A DNA stretch of 64,000 nt, taken from contig NZ_ATSX01000002.1 in assembly GCF_000527695.1 (NCBI RefSeq), positions 310,001 to 374,000 on the forward strand. The letters run 5' to 3'. This document shows positions 29,763 to 38,844 of this stretch, piece by piece. Source of the stretch: Commensalibacter papalotli (ex Servin-Garciduenas et al. 2014) (GTDB lineage Bacteria; Pseudomonadota; Alphaproteobacteria; Acetobacterales; Acetobacteraceae). The position numbers and the translations under genes were made by a program. Under the pieces are notes generated by a model. The model was not told the origin of the DNA. It saw only the letters and a program-made list of their open reading frames with translations, and did no database searches. Position 1 is the stretch's first letter. Every line of letters begins with the position of its first letter.

Positions 29763-30799
29763 GGTTGGCTCTGTCCCAAAATTTTGCTTTCATTATTAGG
29801 AAGCTCTTGGTGATGTAAAACGGCTTGAAGAATTCCATTCATGACCATTTCTGCAGTAAAGTCACGATAATGGATAGGATCCCAAAAGCTGGTGCGTTTT
29901 TGTGTAAAATGATTGGGTAAGGCAAAATCTATAGCGATCATATTGGGTGTTTTTTTGGCAAGATTGCCTAAATTTGCTTTACATGCTTTCCAACTGACAT
30001 CTGTCCATCCACCTGAATTTCCGTAAAACTCTTCAGAGAAAGGAGGGATAATAATGATTTTAGCAGTTTCTTTGGGAAGTTTATTGATCATATGTTGTAA
30101 TCTGGGCAAAGCAGGCTGAACAGGGGTCCTCCCATTAGGTAAAGAGTTGTCAGCTTGAACCCATTCAGAAAAGGTTTTATTGACTTTTTGAGGATCGTAA
30201 ACAAAAGATGCTGGTAATAAAGGGGTATATCCATCTGACCCATAACGTTGTTTTTTAAAACCAATAAGCCAAGCAAATTGATTAGCTGCTTCTTGAAGCG
30301 CGTATTGGTTAGCCATTTTTAAATAGCCTATCCATGGTGAGCCTTCATACATCCAAAGAGGCAAAGGCCTGCTTGCATATTCTGGATCTCCAAAACACCA
30401 AATATTGTCAGTATTAAATATAACCATTTTTGGATGGGAATGATGCATTAAAAAAAGATTATAAATCTTTTCTTGCTCCCATGGTGTAGAGGCATTCATG
30501 GATAAATTGACGAAATGTGTATTAAAAGCTTTATCAAGAATTTGAGGTTGTAAAGGGCGACTGGTAGAGGTGCCAATAATTGCGGAATCAAATTCCTGGT
30601 TTATTGCTAGTGCAGGAAAGCTATATCTTGCATTGGTTGAGATTGGAATTCGATGAAATGGAGGAGAAAAGGGTAACATCCCCCATGGATCAACGATAAT
30701 GATAAATAACCAGATTAAAAAGATAGGCCCTATTGTAAAACCTAAGAAAAACAAAGCAAATTTTCGCCAAGAATTAAAAACGGAAGTAGATGAAGGCAT
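29759..30799 (-). CDS. SGNH-hydrolase-like membrane-anchored partner of MBOAT acyltransferase
   Basis: A 346-residue protein with one N-terminal membrane anchor (FALFFLGFTIGPIFLIWLF) and a periplasmic domain. An AIIGTSTSRPLQP block resembles the SGNH nucleophile loop, and DPIHYRDFTAEMV near residue 310 matches the D-x-x-H catalytic block. Genes of this type sit next to MBOAT acyltransferases and complete acyl transfer to exported polysaccharide, as AlgJ/AlgX or DltD do. The ATG at 30799 lies 26 bases inside the end of the MBOAT gene, with GGGGGA upstream, implying translational coupling. The specific polymer is unknown. Confidence 0.75.
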   Translation of the reverse strand: MPSSTSVFNSWRKFALFFLGFTIGPIFLIWLFIIIVDPWGMLPFSPPFHRIPISTNARYSFPALAINQEFDSAIIGTSTSRPLQPQILDKAFNTHFVNLSMNASTPWEQEKIYNLFLMHHSHPKMVIFNTDNIWCFGDPEYASRPLPLWMYEGSPWIGYLKMANQYALQEAANQFAWLIGFKKQRYGSDGYTPLLPASFVYDPQKVNKTFSEWVQADNSLPNGRTPVQPALPRLQHMINKLPKETAKIIIIPPFSEEFYGNSGGWTDVSWKACKANLGNLAKKTPNMIAIDFALPNHFTQKRTSFWDPIHYRDFTAEMVMNGILQAVLHHQELPNNESKILGQSQP

Positions 30800-32153
30800 C
30801 AGGAATGCGTCCCCCAATCAAAAGAATAAAATAAGCCGAAGCAATACCTCCGATAATGGCAATCCATTTAGAAGGGCGTAAGTAATTATTGATTAAATTC
30901 TGACTAGAGGGACAAAATAATACGAGTAGGATAGCAAGATAAAAGACGATATTATGACGGATATTATAGGTACCAAATCCATTCATACCAATCATAGATT
31001 GCCAGATATGGGACGCTGTTGAAAAATTTTCTGCACGAAAGAGCACCCAACTAAATGATAAGAATAATAGTGTAATAATCCATGAAATGTGTCGAGGGAA
31101 ACTGAAAGGTACTACTTTTTTCCATGCATGGTTGATAGTTAATCCAATGCCGTGCATACCTCCCCATGCGACAAAACTCCACCCAGCACCATGCCATAAT
31201 CCAGCAAGTAACATCGTGGTAATAAGATTAGCACTTTGTCGAATAGGACCACATCGGTTTCCCCCTAATGGAATATAAAGATAATCTCTTAGGAAACGTG
31301 ATAAAGTCATATGCCAACGCCGCCAGAATTCTTGTAAATTATGTGATTGATAGGGGGCATTGAAATTATAAGGAAGTTGCAATCCGAATAATAATGCGGT
31401 GCCAATTGCCATATCGGAATAGCCTGAAAAATCAAAAAAGATTTGTAAACTATAAGCGATCGCTGCAACCCACCCTTCGGTCATGTTCAAGATTTGCCCC
31501 GAAGCTGCCTGATCAAATAAAGGATTGCAGGTCATGGCAATACTCTCGGCAATTCCTGCTTTTTTGACCAAACCAATCAGGATTAAGCAAAGACCTTTAC
31601 TGATATTTTCCCACAGTTGAGGATTAATAGGATTCTTTTCAAACTGAGGAATAATTTCGTTATGACGAACGATAGGACCAGAAATCAGTTGAGGAAAGAA
31701 AGTAACAAATTCAAAAAAATCAATAAGATTATAAATATGCTTATTGCCACGCCTAAGGTCGACTAAATAGGAAATTTTTTGAAAAACAAAAAAGGAAATC
31801 CCTAAAGGCATGATGATATTCCAAGTGGTATGGTGAATACCAAAGAGATCATCGATATTTTCAGCAAAGAAATTGGCGTATTTAAAGAATCCCAACATCG
31901 CAAGGTTTAAAATTACCCCACCCGTTAGCCAGCCTTTTTGTATATTCTTGCCATATTGACAGGCAATAATCCAGTTGACAAAAGTAAGCAAAACTAGAAA
32001 AGGTACAAAATGCCAGTTCCATATTCCATAAAAGAGTAATGAAGCTGAAATTAACACCAACTGCCTTAAAATTTTGATTTTTACACAATTATAAAAAGCA
32101 ATCAAAACCAATGGTAAAAATAAGATTAAAAATGCTTGGGTGCTAAATAACAT
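30774..32153 (-). CDS. MBOAT family O-acyltransferase (AlgI-like)
   Basis: A 459-residue membrane-bound O-acyltransferase. About ten helices are seen. The AlgI/PatA-type motifs are DFSGYSDMAIGTALLFG, PYQSHNLQEFWRRWHMTLSRFLRDYLYIPLGG (around residues 265-305) and AGLWHGAGWSFVAWGGMHG, which holds the invariant active-site His. It transfers acyl groups across the inner membrane, usually acetyl onto a surface or secreted polysaccharide. Together with the overlapping SGNH-like gene and the convergent GT61 gene it forms an envelope polysaccharide modification locus. thiM lies 27 bases upstream on the same strand. Confidence 0.92.
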   Translation of the reverse strand: MLFSTQAFLILFLPLVLIAFYNCVKIKILRQLVLISASLLFYGIWNWHFVPFLVLLTFVNWIIACQYGKNIQKGWLTGGVILNLAMLGFFKYANFFAENIDDLFGIHHTTWNIIMPLGISFFVFQKISYLVDLRRGNKHIYNLIDFFEFVTFFPQLISGPIVRHNEIIPQFEKNPINPQLWENISKGLCLILIGLVKKAGIAESIAMTCNPLFDQAASGQILNMTEGWVAAIAYSLQIFFDFSGYSDMAIGTALLFGLQLPYNFNAPYQSHNLQEFWRRWHMTLSRFLRDYLYIPLGGNRCGPIRQSANLITTMLLAGLWHGAGWSFVAWGGMHGIGLTINHAWKKVVPFSFPRHISWIITLLFLSFSWVLFRAENFSTASHIWQSMIGMNGFGTYNIRHNIVFYLAILLVLFCPSSQNLINNYLRPSKWIAIIGGIASAYFILLIGGRIPDAFIYFRF

Positions 32154-32180
32154 TTGACCGCTTTGTGAATGTAAAGAAGA

Positions 32181-33008
32181 TTAGCCTTCTTTTGCGAGTT
32201 GAATTTTTGCATAATGTAGCAGTTGCTCTTCATTTAAAAGATAAAGCGTATCAAGTAAAGCGATTTGCAAACTTCCTGGTCCTTTGGCTTGTTTCATGGC
32301 GATATCCCCTGCTGTGCCAATTAAAACCATGGCATGTGCAGAGGCCGCCAGCGCATCAGGCTCTATTGCCAAACAGGCAGCGGTAATGGCCGAAGCACTA
32401 CATCCAACACCAGTGACTTTGGTCATCATGACGTGACCATTTTTAACTTGAATCGTTTGATGACCGTTGGTGATATAATCTGTTTGTCCACTGATGGATA
32501 CTATGGTTTGACAGGATAATGCTAGTTTTTTAGCGGCATCTAAAGCGTGCTCAGGCTGGTCTTTACTATCCACTCCATGTCCAGTATGATGTGTTACTTG
32601 TTTTGTATAATAATGATACAAAGCAATAATTTCTGAAGCATTGCCACGAATAGTCGTAGGGTGGTAGTTTAGGAGTTCGACAGCTATTTGTGAACGATAT
32701 GTACAAGCCCCAACACCAACAGGGTCCATGACCCATGGAATCTGATGTTCAGATGCTGTTTTAACTGCAAGTAATATGGCTTGGGCTTGTGGAGCCGATA
32801 TGGTTCCAAGATTGATAACCAATGCTTTGGCCTTCTGCACAAACTCTTGCACTTCTTCCTTGGCATTAATCATTGCAGGAGAAGCCCCCAGCGATAGTAA
32901 TATATTCGCGGTGAACTGCATAACAACCATATTGGTAATATTATGAATCAAAGGGTTGTTTTGACGGATTTTCAGTAAAGTTTGTGCAACATGAATGGGT
33001 GTGAACAT
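32181..33008 (-). CDS. thiM: Hydroxyethylthiazole kinase
   Basis: Phosphorylates 4-methyl-5-(2-hydroxyethyl)thiazole for thiamine salvage. The 275-residue ribokinase-like fold has NPLIHNITNMVVMQFTANI near the N-terminus, WVMDPVGVGA, TIRGNASEI and the nucleotide/catalytic block TGVGCSASAITAACLA (Cys near residue 202). No other thiamine genes and no recognisable TPP riboswitch are seen here, so this looks like stand-alone vitamin scavenging. It shares strand and a 27-base gap with the MBOAT gene. Confidence 0.94.
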   Translation of the reverse strand: MFTPIHVAQTLLKIRQNNPLIHNITNMVVMQFTANILLSLGASPAMINAKEEVQEFVQKAKALVINLGTISAPQAQAILLAVKTASEHQIPWVMDPVGVGACTYRSQIAVELLNYHPTTIRGNASEIIALYHYYTKQVTHHTGHGVDSKDQPEHALDAAKKLALSCQTIVSISGQTDYITNGHQTIQVKNGHVMMTKVTGVGCSASAITAACLAIEPDALAASAHAMVLIGTAGDIAMKQAKGPGSLQIALLDTLYLLNEEQLLHYAKIQLAKEG

Positions 33009-33150
33009 TGATAAAAGCTTTAAATGACAAATAGAAAAGTTATTTTTCTTGAGTTATATTATTTGTAAAGAAAAACGCTTTGTTTTTAAAGTGTATTTAA
33101 TGAAAATATTTTATTTTGTGTGTTTAAATAAATAAGTAAGGATATTTATT

Positions 33151-33900
33151 GTGGATCTAGGTTTAAAAAATAAAAAAATAGTTATTAGCGGTGGATCCAA
33201 AGGCATTGGGTTTGCGATTGCACAACAATTTATTGCTGAGGGTGCCGAAGTTTATATTTGCGCACGCCAACAAAAAGGAATTGATGAAGCGGTTGCGGCT
33301 TTGGGTAACAAAGCACGTGGAGCAGTCGTTGATATATCTGACCCTAAGCAAATCAAAACTTGGATTGATCAAGCGCATAAAGAAATGGGCGGTATTGATA
33401 TTGTTGTTTCTAATGTCAGCGCTCTTGCCTCTGGTTCTGACTTGGAAACTTGGAAAAAAGCTGCTGATATTGATTTGTTTGGTAATATTGCTTTGATGAA
33501 TGCGACCGTTCCTTATCTAACTAAACAGAAAAGTGGAAATATTATTATTATTTCTACGGTTTCTGCGGTTGAAATAGATGGGTTCTCTGAACCTTATGGT
33601 TCATTAAAAGCGGCATTAAATCATTACGGAAAATCTCTGGCGTTGAGATTAGCAAATGACAATGTGCGTGTGAATATGGTTTCCCCTGGAAATGTTTATT
33701 TTAAAGGAGGAATTTGGAATAAAATTGAAACAGAAAATCCAGATTTCTTCCAAGAATGCCTTAAGAAAAATCCTATGGGTAAAATGGTTACAGCAGAAAG
33801 CGTTGCGTCCAGTGTTTTATTCTTGGCCAGCCAACAAGCTGAATTTATTACAGGGTCGAATTTAGTAATTGATGGTGGTTTAACAAAAAAAGTATTCTGA
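33151..33900 (+). CDS. Short-chain dehydrogenase/reductase
   Basis: A 249-residue classical SDR. GGSKGIGFAIAQQF is the coenzyme loop, SNVSA replaces the usual NNAG, TVSAVEIDGFSEPYGSLKAAL holds Ser and YxxxK (here Y-G-S-L-K), and the C-terminal FITGSNLVIDGG is standard. The start is GTG, preceded by AAGTAAGGATATTTATT. Substrate unknown, and no operon partner. Confidence 0.88.
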   Translation: MDLGLKNKKIVISGGSKGIGFAIAQQFIAEGAEVYICARQQKGIDEAVAALGNKARGAVVDISDPKQIKTWIDQAHKEMGGIDIVVSNVSALASGSDLETWKKAADIDLFGNIALMNATVPYLTKQKSGNIIIISTVSAVEIDGFSEPYGSLKAALNHYGKSLALRLANDNVRVNMVSPGNVYFKGGIWNKIETENPDFFQECLKKNPMGKMVTAESVASSVLFLASQQAEFITGSNLVIDGGLTKKVF

Positions 33901-34045
33901 TATTTGATATAAAAAATTGGTGCTGTTGTTCTTTTTTACGGTAGCTTTGATTGGTAAAATAAGTAATTTTATTACTTGTCTTGAAGATAATAAAATGAGT
34001 ATGGTTCAACAAATATAGCTGTAAATAATTAGGTGAGATTTAGAT

Positions 34046-34969
34046 ATGGAAAATTCTTCTCAGGTTAGAAAAATTGTTACTTTCTTAAAATCACATCCTA
34101 ATCAACGTTTTACGGCCAGAGAAATCGCCGAAGCATTAATTGCACAATATCCTGAATTTTATACGTTGAAACGTCAAAATAGCCGCCAAAAATTTGTGAC
34201 AGATGCGGCTTTCGTAAATCAAATTGTTGCTGAAATTGGATCTCGTGCAACAACAATGCTGTCGAAATATCCAGTAATAGAAATCCAAAATCAGCCAAGA
34301 CCAAGGAAGTATTGGTTTTCTTTTGGTTTAACGGATGTTGAATTTACTCTTCCTGAACAAGATGTTGAAGAACAAGAGGAGGAGTTACAATCAAAAACGG
34401 TAATATTATCTGAAAAAGAAATGTACTCTTTGTTGTGTCAATATTTGGAGCAAATGGGATTAATTACCAAACGTTTAGATGAAAAAAGATCTAAGAATAG
34501 TAAAGGAAAGCATGCGAATAAATGGTTACATCCTGATATTGTGGCAATGCAACCTATCCCTGATCAATGGGATTATTTTGTTCAAAGCTGTGTGCAAGCA
34601 GGGGGTGGGGATATGCTGCATCTTTGGGCGTTTGAAGTAAAAAAGACAATTACAATGTCAACAATCAGAGCGGATTTTTTTCAAAGTGTTAGTAACTCTA
34701 GTTGGGCAAATTATGGATATTTAGTTTGTGCTGCTATTGAGGGGAAAGATACAGAGGAAGAATTACGGATGTTATGTTCTTTGCATGGGATTGGTGTGAT
34801 TAATTTAATTACAGAAAATCCGTCAGAAAGCAGTATTTTAATTCCTGCTCATTTTAAAGAAAAACCAGACTGGCGTTCTATTAATCGTTTGGTTCAAGAG
34901 AATAAAGATATGGAAGATTTTATTAAACATGTTGCGAATTACTATAGAAGTGGTTTGCTTATTAAGTAA
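34046..34969 (+). CDS. HrgA-like protein, possible DNA-binding/restriction-related
   Basis: A 307-residue protein resembling HrgA of Helicobacter, a gene reported to replace a restriction enzyme gene at a restriction-modification locus, and related COG2958 proteins. The N-terminal 90 residues look like a winged-helix (VRKIVTFLKSHPNQRFTAREIAEALI), followed by an acidic linker. The C-terminal half has KWLHPDIVAMQPIPDQW and LHLWAFEVKKTITMSTIRADFFQSVSNSSWANYGYLV. There D...EVKK resembles a PD-(D/E)xK nuclease-type core, which is my inference. No methyltransferase is next to it, so it is an orphan. Confidence 0.7.
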   Translation: MENSSQVRKIVTFLKSHPNQRFTAREIAEALIAQYPEFYTLKRQNSRQKFVTDAAFVNQIVAEIGSRATTMLSKYPVIEIQNQPRPRKYWFSFGLTDVEFTLPEQDVEEQEEELQSKTVILSEKEMYSLLCQYLEQMGLITKRLDEKRSKNSKGKHANKWLHPDIVAMQPIPDQWDYFVQSCVQAGGGDMLHLWAFEVKKTITMSTIRADFFQSVSNSSWANYGYLVCAAIEGKDTEEELRMLCSLHGIGVINLITENPSESSILIPAHFKEKPDWRSINRLVQENKDMEDFIKHVANYYRSGLLIK

Positions 34970-34992
34970 TACGCAACATGATAAATATAGCT

Positions 34993-35787
34993 TTAATGCA
35001 TATGAAGGATAGGAATATTTAAATATTTTAGTAAATCAACTGTTTTACTGCCAAAAATCATATTATATAAAGAGTGATTTTCAAATGCACCCATAAATAA
35101 AATATCAATACATTGTTCTTGTACGGTACGAATAACAGTATCTTCAATATTTCCCCCTCCTAAGATAAAAGAGGAAATCACTTTATATCCAGCTTGTTCT
35201 AAGGTTTTATGTGCCCAGTTGAGCTCTTCTTGGCGTCCTTCAGTTTGCTTTCCTGACATAACCAAATACAACGGAATAGATGAAAACAGTTTTTTTTCTG
35301 CTAAATATTGAACCAAACGTTTAGAAATATTACTGCCACTAAAAGCCAACATGCTATTTTGTGGTGCTTTAAATTCTTCAGCAATTGTCAAAATGGGCTT
35401 GTGAAGTGTGCGGATAATTTGTGTTAAACTATTTCCAATAATCTCTTGATGTTTTTGCGTGTCTTCTCCACGGCGACCCAGAATTAGTAATTCTATATTG
35501 GCTTCATACTCAATAATTTTATCTTTAAAATATCCATATTCCTCGTGAATCTCGACAAGGGAAGGGTCTATTCCTGTTGCCAAAGCACGTTCATAATAAG
35601 TGTTTAAAAGCACTCTACGAGGTGTTTTTTTATTAACATCAATCTGACTTGACGGTACAGGGCAATCGCCAATATGCAGCAATTCCAAGGGTTGCTTTAT
35701 TGAATTAGCAATCCAAGCTGCATAATCTGTAACATAGGCAGAATAGGTAGATTGATCAATACAAGCAACGATTTTAGTGTTTTCCAT
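34993..35787 (-). CDS. Universal stress protein with two Usp domains
   Basis: A 264-residue tandem UspA-type protein. Domain 1 (about 1-140) ends ELLILGRRGEDTQKHQEIIGNSLTQIIRTLHKPIL. Domain 2 (about 145-264) ends IDILFMGAFENHSLYNMIFGSKTVDLLKYLNIPIL. The G-x2-R/E..G-S/N-x-loops suggest nucleotide binding in at least the first domain. Transcribed alone, divergent from nothing obvious and convergent with the HrgA-like gene. Confidence 0.88.
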   Translation of the reverse strand: MENTKIVACIDQSTYSAYVTDYAAWIANSIKQPLELLHIGDCPVPSSQIDVNKKTPRRVLLNTYYERALATGIDPSLVEIHEEYGYFKDKIIEYEANIELLILGRRGEDTQKHQEIIGNSLTQIIRTLHKPILTIAEEFKAPQNSMLAFSGSNISKRLVQYLAEKKLFSSIPLYLVMSGKQTEGRQEELNWAHKTLEQAGYKVISSFILGGGNIEDTVIRTVQEQCIDILFMGAFENHSLYNMIFGSKTVDLLKYLNIPILHMH

Positions 35788-35922
35788 AAAGATATTCCTA
35801 CCCCTTTATTATTGGTGCTATTGTTACCTATAAAGCAAAAAAGAATCAAATATAATCATCATCTGTATCGTAAAATTACTCAAGTGTGATTTTTAATTAA
35901 TCATATCCAAATTTATCATTAA

Positions 35923-35956
35923 AAAAGGTTATTTATATTTCTATAAATAACCTTTT
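35923..35956 (-). terminator. Terminator of the first polyol permease gene
   Basis: Perfect 15-base arms (35923-35937 and 35942-35956) with a 4-base loop. On the minus strand the stem runs into a run of T, just after the permease stop at 35962. Confidence 0.85.
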
Positions 35957-35961
35957 AAGTT

Positions 35962-37248
35962 TTAAGTCATTTTGTAATCAATACCCGGTTGTTTCAAACG
36001 GATGAAATAGGTCAATATGGCGGCAAAATAATATAAAAGCCCATAGATAATGAAAACACCATAATTACCAAAACCAATAAAGTAAATGACAGATACCAAC
36101 GCATTACCCAGGAATTGGCTAAGCCCTCCTCCAAGATTTTGAATAGAAACAGCAGCGCCTTTTCTTTCAGGGGCTAACATTGGAAAAATGGCTCCCATAG
36201 GAACAAAGGAGGTAATAGTAAGTGCAAAGAAAAGCATTGCGGCAATACTGGCATAAATATTACCTGGGAATAATGTGGGGATATAGTATAGTAGAATTGT
36301 CGCGGTTCCACATCCAACAAAACCCGCCCAGCGCATTTGCTTTAACCAACCAATACGATCCCCGATAATGCCCCATAAAACGTTACTAAAAGGTTGCAAA
36401 GGATAAATGAAAATACTGATTAATTGCCATTGATGTAAGGTAAATTGTCCACCATCATTTGCGGTCATAAAGTTTGGTAATACTACTGTTAAGACACCAA
36501 ATAAAGAGAAGTTACAGATGGCTCTGATTACTAATGCAATAGCCAGATCTCTACTGCGGAAAACAAGTGTTAAATCACTGACAATATCACTCATTCGTTC
36601 GCCAAGAGATGGCTTTACTGTGTGTTGAACCTCAGTTTTATTTTCTGGTGGCGTTTTTAAAAAGAAAATTGTAATTGCAGCACCAGCAGAAGCCCAAATT
36701 AATGCTTGCCAAAGAGTAAACTCAGCTCCCATCTTTTCAACAAAGAAATAAGGAATACCATATCCTATAATTCCATAGCCAATTGTAAACATTGACCAAA
36801 TCCAACCTACGGCAGATGCAAGTTGATTATCAGGTGTTTCTTTGACTACCCAATAAAAGAAACCATAAAAGAATAAAGGATAAGCAAATCCTCTAAGTCC
36901 ATAAAAAATAAAAATAGCATAATAGTTTTGAGGAACAATACCAAACTGCATAAAGGCAGCATGCAGAACAATCCACATGATCACGCCGATAACCATGATT
37001 CTTTTAGCACCAAAGGTTTCTGCAAAAACCCCTGATAACCAACTGGAAATAGCTGCTGTTAATCCATAAATAGAAAAGATTAAGCTGCCCTTATCTTCAG
37101 CCACACCTAAGTCATGATGAATATAATGGGCCAAGAAACTTTGTTCAAAGCCATCTCCAGCCATAAATAGGGCAACGGCAATATATCCCCAAAAAAGGGA
37201 AACAGGCATGCCGATGACCATACGGGATTTTGCTTGGGAATTGCTCAT
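35962..37248 (-). CDS. MFS polyol permease, RbtT/DalT-like
   Basis: A 428-residue major facilitator. It strongly resembles ribitol/arabinitol permeases of enteric bacteria: LFWGYIAVALFMAGDGFEQ at TM1, a SWLSGVFAETFGAKRIMV loop after TM2, and YGLRGFAYPLFFYGFFYW at TM4. The ATG at 37248 is preferred to an upstream TTG, although neither has a strong ribosome binding site. It follows the xylitol-dehydrogenase-like gene on the same strand, but a terminator separates them, so its expression may be set lower or separately. Substrate inferred as a polyol; which one is not decidable from sequence. Confidence 0.88.
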   Translation of the reverse strand: MSNSQAKSRMVIGMPVSLFWGYIAVALFMAGDGFEQSFLAHYIHHDLGVAEDKGSLIFSIYGLTAAISSWLSGVFAETFGAKRIMVIGVIMWIVLHAAFMQFGIVPQNYYAIFIFYGLRGFAYPLFFYGFFYWVVKETPDNQLASAVGWIWSMFTIGYGIIGYGIPYFFVEKMGAEFTLWQALIWASAGAAITIFFLKTPPENKTEVQHTVKPSLGERMSDIVSDLTLVFRSRDLAIALVIRAICNFSLFGVLTVVLPNFMTANDGGQFTLHQWQLISIFIYPLQPFSNVLWGIIGDRIGWLKQMRWAGFVGCGTATILLYYIPTLFPGNIYASIAAMLFFALTITSFVPMGAIFPMLAPERKGAAVSIQNLGGGLSQFLGNALVSVIYFIGFGNYGVFIIYGLLYYFAAILTYFIRLKQPGIDYKMT

Positions 37249-37285
37249 TTGTGATGTCCACAAAAAATATTGGGTAAAAAGGGAG

Positions 37286-37319
37286 GAAAAAGCCCGTATA
37301 ATAAAATTATAACGGGCTG
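37286..37319 (-). terminator. Terminator between polyol dehydrogenase and permease
   Basis: Arms AGCCCGT (37291-37297) and ACGGGCT (37312-37318), extended by an inner AT stem. On the minus strand the stem is followed by five T (complement of 37286-37291). It would end most transcripts of the dehydrogenase before the permease gene. Confidence 0.8.
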
Positions 37320-37345
37320 TTTATCGAAGCAAAAGAGAAAGTTAC

Positions 37346-38389
37346 TTATTCAGCAACTTTGATCATCAACTTGACATCAGTTGGTTGTGCAGATGCTGCA
37401 CGTTCAAAGGCTTCAATTGCTTTTGATAATGGGTAAATACCAGACATAAGTGGTTTTAAGTTTACTTTTCCAGATGCAATCAAATTGACTGCACGATCAT
37501 AAACATGTGCATAACGGAATATTGTTTCCATATGAATTTCTTTACTTTGTGCAGTAACGAAATCAAAAGGAACTTTATCTACAGGCATACCAACAAATAC
37601 AATGGTTCCGCCAGGTCTGGTGCAAGCAAGAACGGTATCGTATGCTGATGGGTGGCCTGATGCTTCAAAAGTCACATCAACACCCCAACCTTTACCACAT
37701 TCAGCAGTGATTTTATCTTCCAAAGATTCTTTAGTAATATTAACAGGGATAATTCCCTCATACTGTCCAGCAATTTCAAGTTTAGGCGCTGCAACGTCTG
37801 AAATAAATACTTTGCTAGCACCAGAAGCAAGCGCGCCTATTGCGGTTAAAATTCCAATAGGTCCACACCCAACAACTAAACAAATGTCACCAGGTTTAAT
37901 TTTAGCCTTAACACAAGCATGAACACCAATTGCAAAAGGTTCTACAAAAGCACCTTCTTCAAAAGAAACATTGTCTGGTAGTTTAAAAGTAAATGCGGCT
38001 GGATGAACAACAGTTTCTGTTAAACATCCATGAATAGGAGGGGTCGCCCAAAAAGATACATCTGGATCAACATTATATATGCCTAATTTTGCAGCTTTTG
38101 ACAAAGGATTGGGAATACCAGGTTCCATACATACACGGTCGCCAATTTTAAGAGTGGTAACATTTTTACCAATCTCAATAATTGTTCCCGAAGCTTCATG
38201 ACCAAGTATCATAGGTTCATTAACAACAAAAGGCCCAATTTTACCATGTGTATAATAATGAACATCACTGCCACATACACCAACAGTATTAATTTTGATT
38301 TTAACATCATTAGGCCCAACGTGGCCGGGCAAATCAATGTCACGAATACTTAGGTTGCCTTTGCTTTCTAAAACAAGAGCTTTTGCCAT
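37346..38389 (-). CDS. Xylitol/sorbitol-type polyol dehydrogenase (MDR family)
   Basis: NAD-dependent, zinc-containing medium-chain dehydrogenase, 347 residues, oxidising a polyol to the ketose (xylitol to D-xylulose or sorbitol to fructose type). Catalytic zinc ligands are in [10 protein letters not shown] and LGHEASG. The coenzyme loop is [10 protein letters not shown], with FISD after it (Asp, so NAD rather than NADP). The structural zinc loop that normally holds four cysteines reads [20 protein letters not shown] with none, as in bacterial xylitol dehydrogenases. An ideal AGGAGG lies 6 bases before the ATG. It belongs to the polyol island; the 40-codon gene lies upstream on the same strand. 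Confidence 0.9.
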   Translation of the reverse strand: MAKALVLESKGNLSIRDIDLPGHVGPNDVKIKINTVGVCGSDVHYYTHGKIGPFVVNEPMILGHEASGTIIEIGKNVTTLKIGDRVCMEPGIPNPLSKAAKLGIYNVDPDVSFWATPPIHGCLTETVVHPAAFTFKLPDNVSFEEGAFVEPFAIGVHACVKAKIKPGDICLVVGCGPIGILTAIGALASGASKVFISDVAAPKLEIAGQYEGIIPVNITKESLEDKITAECGKGWGVDVTFEASGHPSAYDTVLACTRPGGTIVFVGMPVDKVPFDFVTAQSKEIHMETIFRYAHVYDRAVNLIASGKVNLKPLMSGIYPLSKAIEAFERAASAQPTDVKLMIKVAE

Positions 38390-38622
38390 AAAAACCTCCT
38401 AAAAGAAGAGAAAAATATCTATGTTCTAGCGATAGCACCATCTATATTTATTGAACAATCACAAAAAAGTGATTATTTCCAAGCAAAAAGATAATCGATA
38501 TTTAAAATTATTTTTATCAGTTATTTATATTCAATAAATTTAAGAGATTTTTCATAGTGGTTATGTATGGTAAAATAATTCTTGCTTTCAAAACATATAT
38601 GCACAAATTATTTCATAATTTA

Positions 38623-38638
38623 TTTTAACTTTTAAAAC
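38623..38638. promoter_or_regulatory. Possible operator half-site upstream of polyol dehydrogenase
   Basis: TTTTAACTTTTAAAAC contains on its minus strand the same GTTAAAA word seen three times near rpiB (39930, 39947, 40158). It lies about 235 bases upstream of the dehydrogenase. The sequence is so AT-rich that chance is a real possibility. Confidence 0.2.
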
Positions 38639-38683
38639 TATGTAATACATTATGTTTTGCCTATGTTTGTAAATTAACTTTAA

Positions 38684-38806
38684 TTATTCCCAAGTCATAA
38701 ACAAATTAATCAAGAATTCGGGGTCGTCCAGCATTGGTTTTATTAAAATCATTACTGCACTAATCGCACAAACTTTTAACCAGTTTTTAAGTTTGAGAAT
38801 ATGCAT
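38684..38806 (-). CDS. 40-residue putative membrane miniprotein
   Basis: Short gene with an ideal signal: AGGAGG, five bases, ATG (minus strand, 38806). The 40-residue product starts MHILKLKNWLKVCAISAVMI and is followed by LIKPMLDDPEFLINLFMTWE. It has a basic N-terminus, one hydrophobic stretch of about 12-15 residues, then an acidic patch and a second hydrophobic patch, suggesting a small membrane-associated protein. An inverted repeat TTAGG-7-CCTAA lies just upstream. It sits inside the polyol island, upstream of the polyol dehydrogenase. I do not recognise it; a regulatory miniprotein or a type I toxin are both possible. Confidence 0.6.
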   Translation of the reverse strand: MHILKLKNWLKVCAISAVMILIKPMLDDPEFLINLFMTWE

Positions 38807-38827
38807 TCCCGCCTCCTATGATAATTA

Positions 38828-38844
38828 TTAGGTTATTACCCTAA
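38828..38844. promoter_or_regulatory. Inverted repeat upstream of the 40-codon gene
   Basis: TTAGG (38828-38832) and CCTAA (38840-38844) are inverted repeats 7 bases apart, some 20 bases before the 40-codon gene. Operator or 5'-leader hairpin; unproven. Confidence 0.3.

Noticed and set aside
33009-33150. TPP riboswitch upstream of thiM
   Set aside because: No THI-box core (CUGAGA-like) seen in the 5' region.
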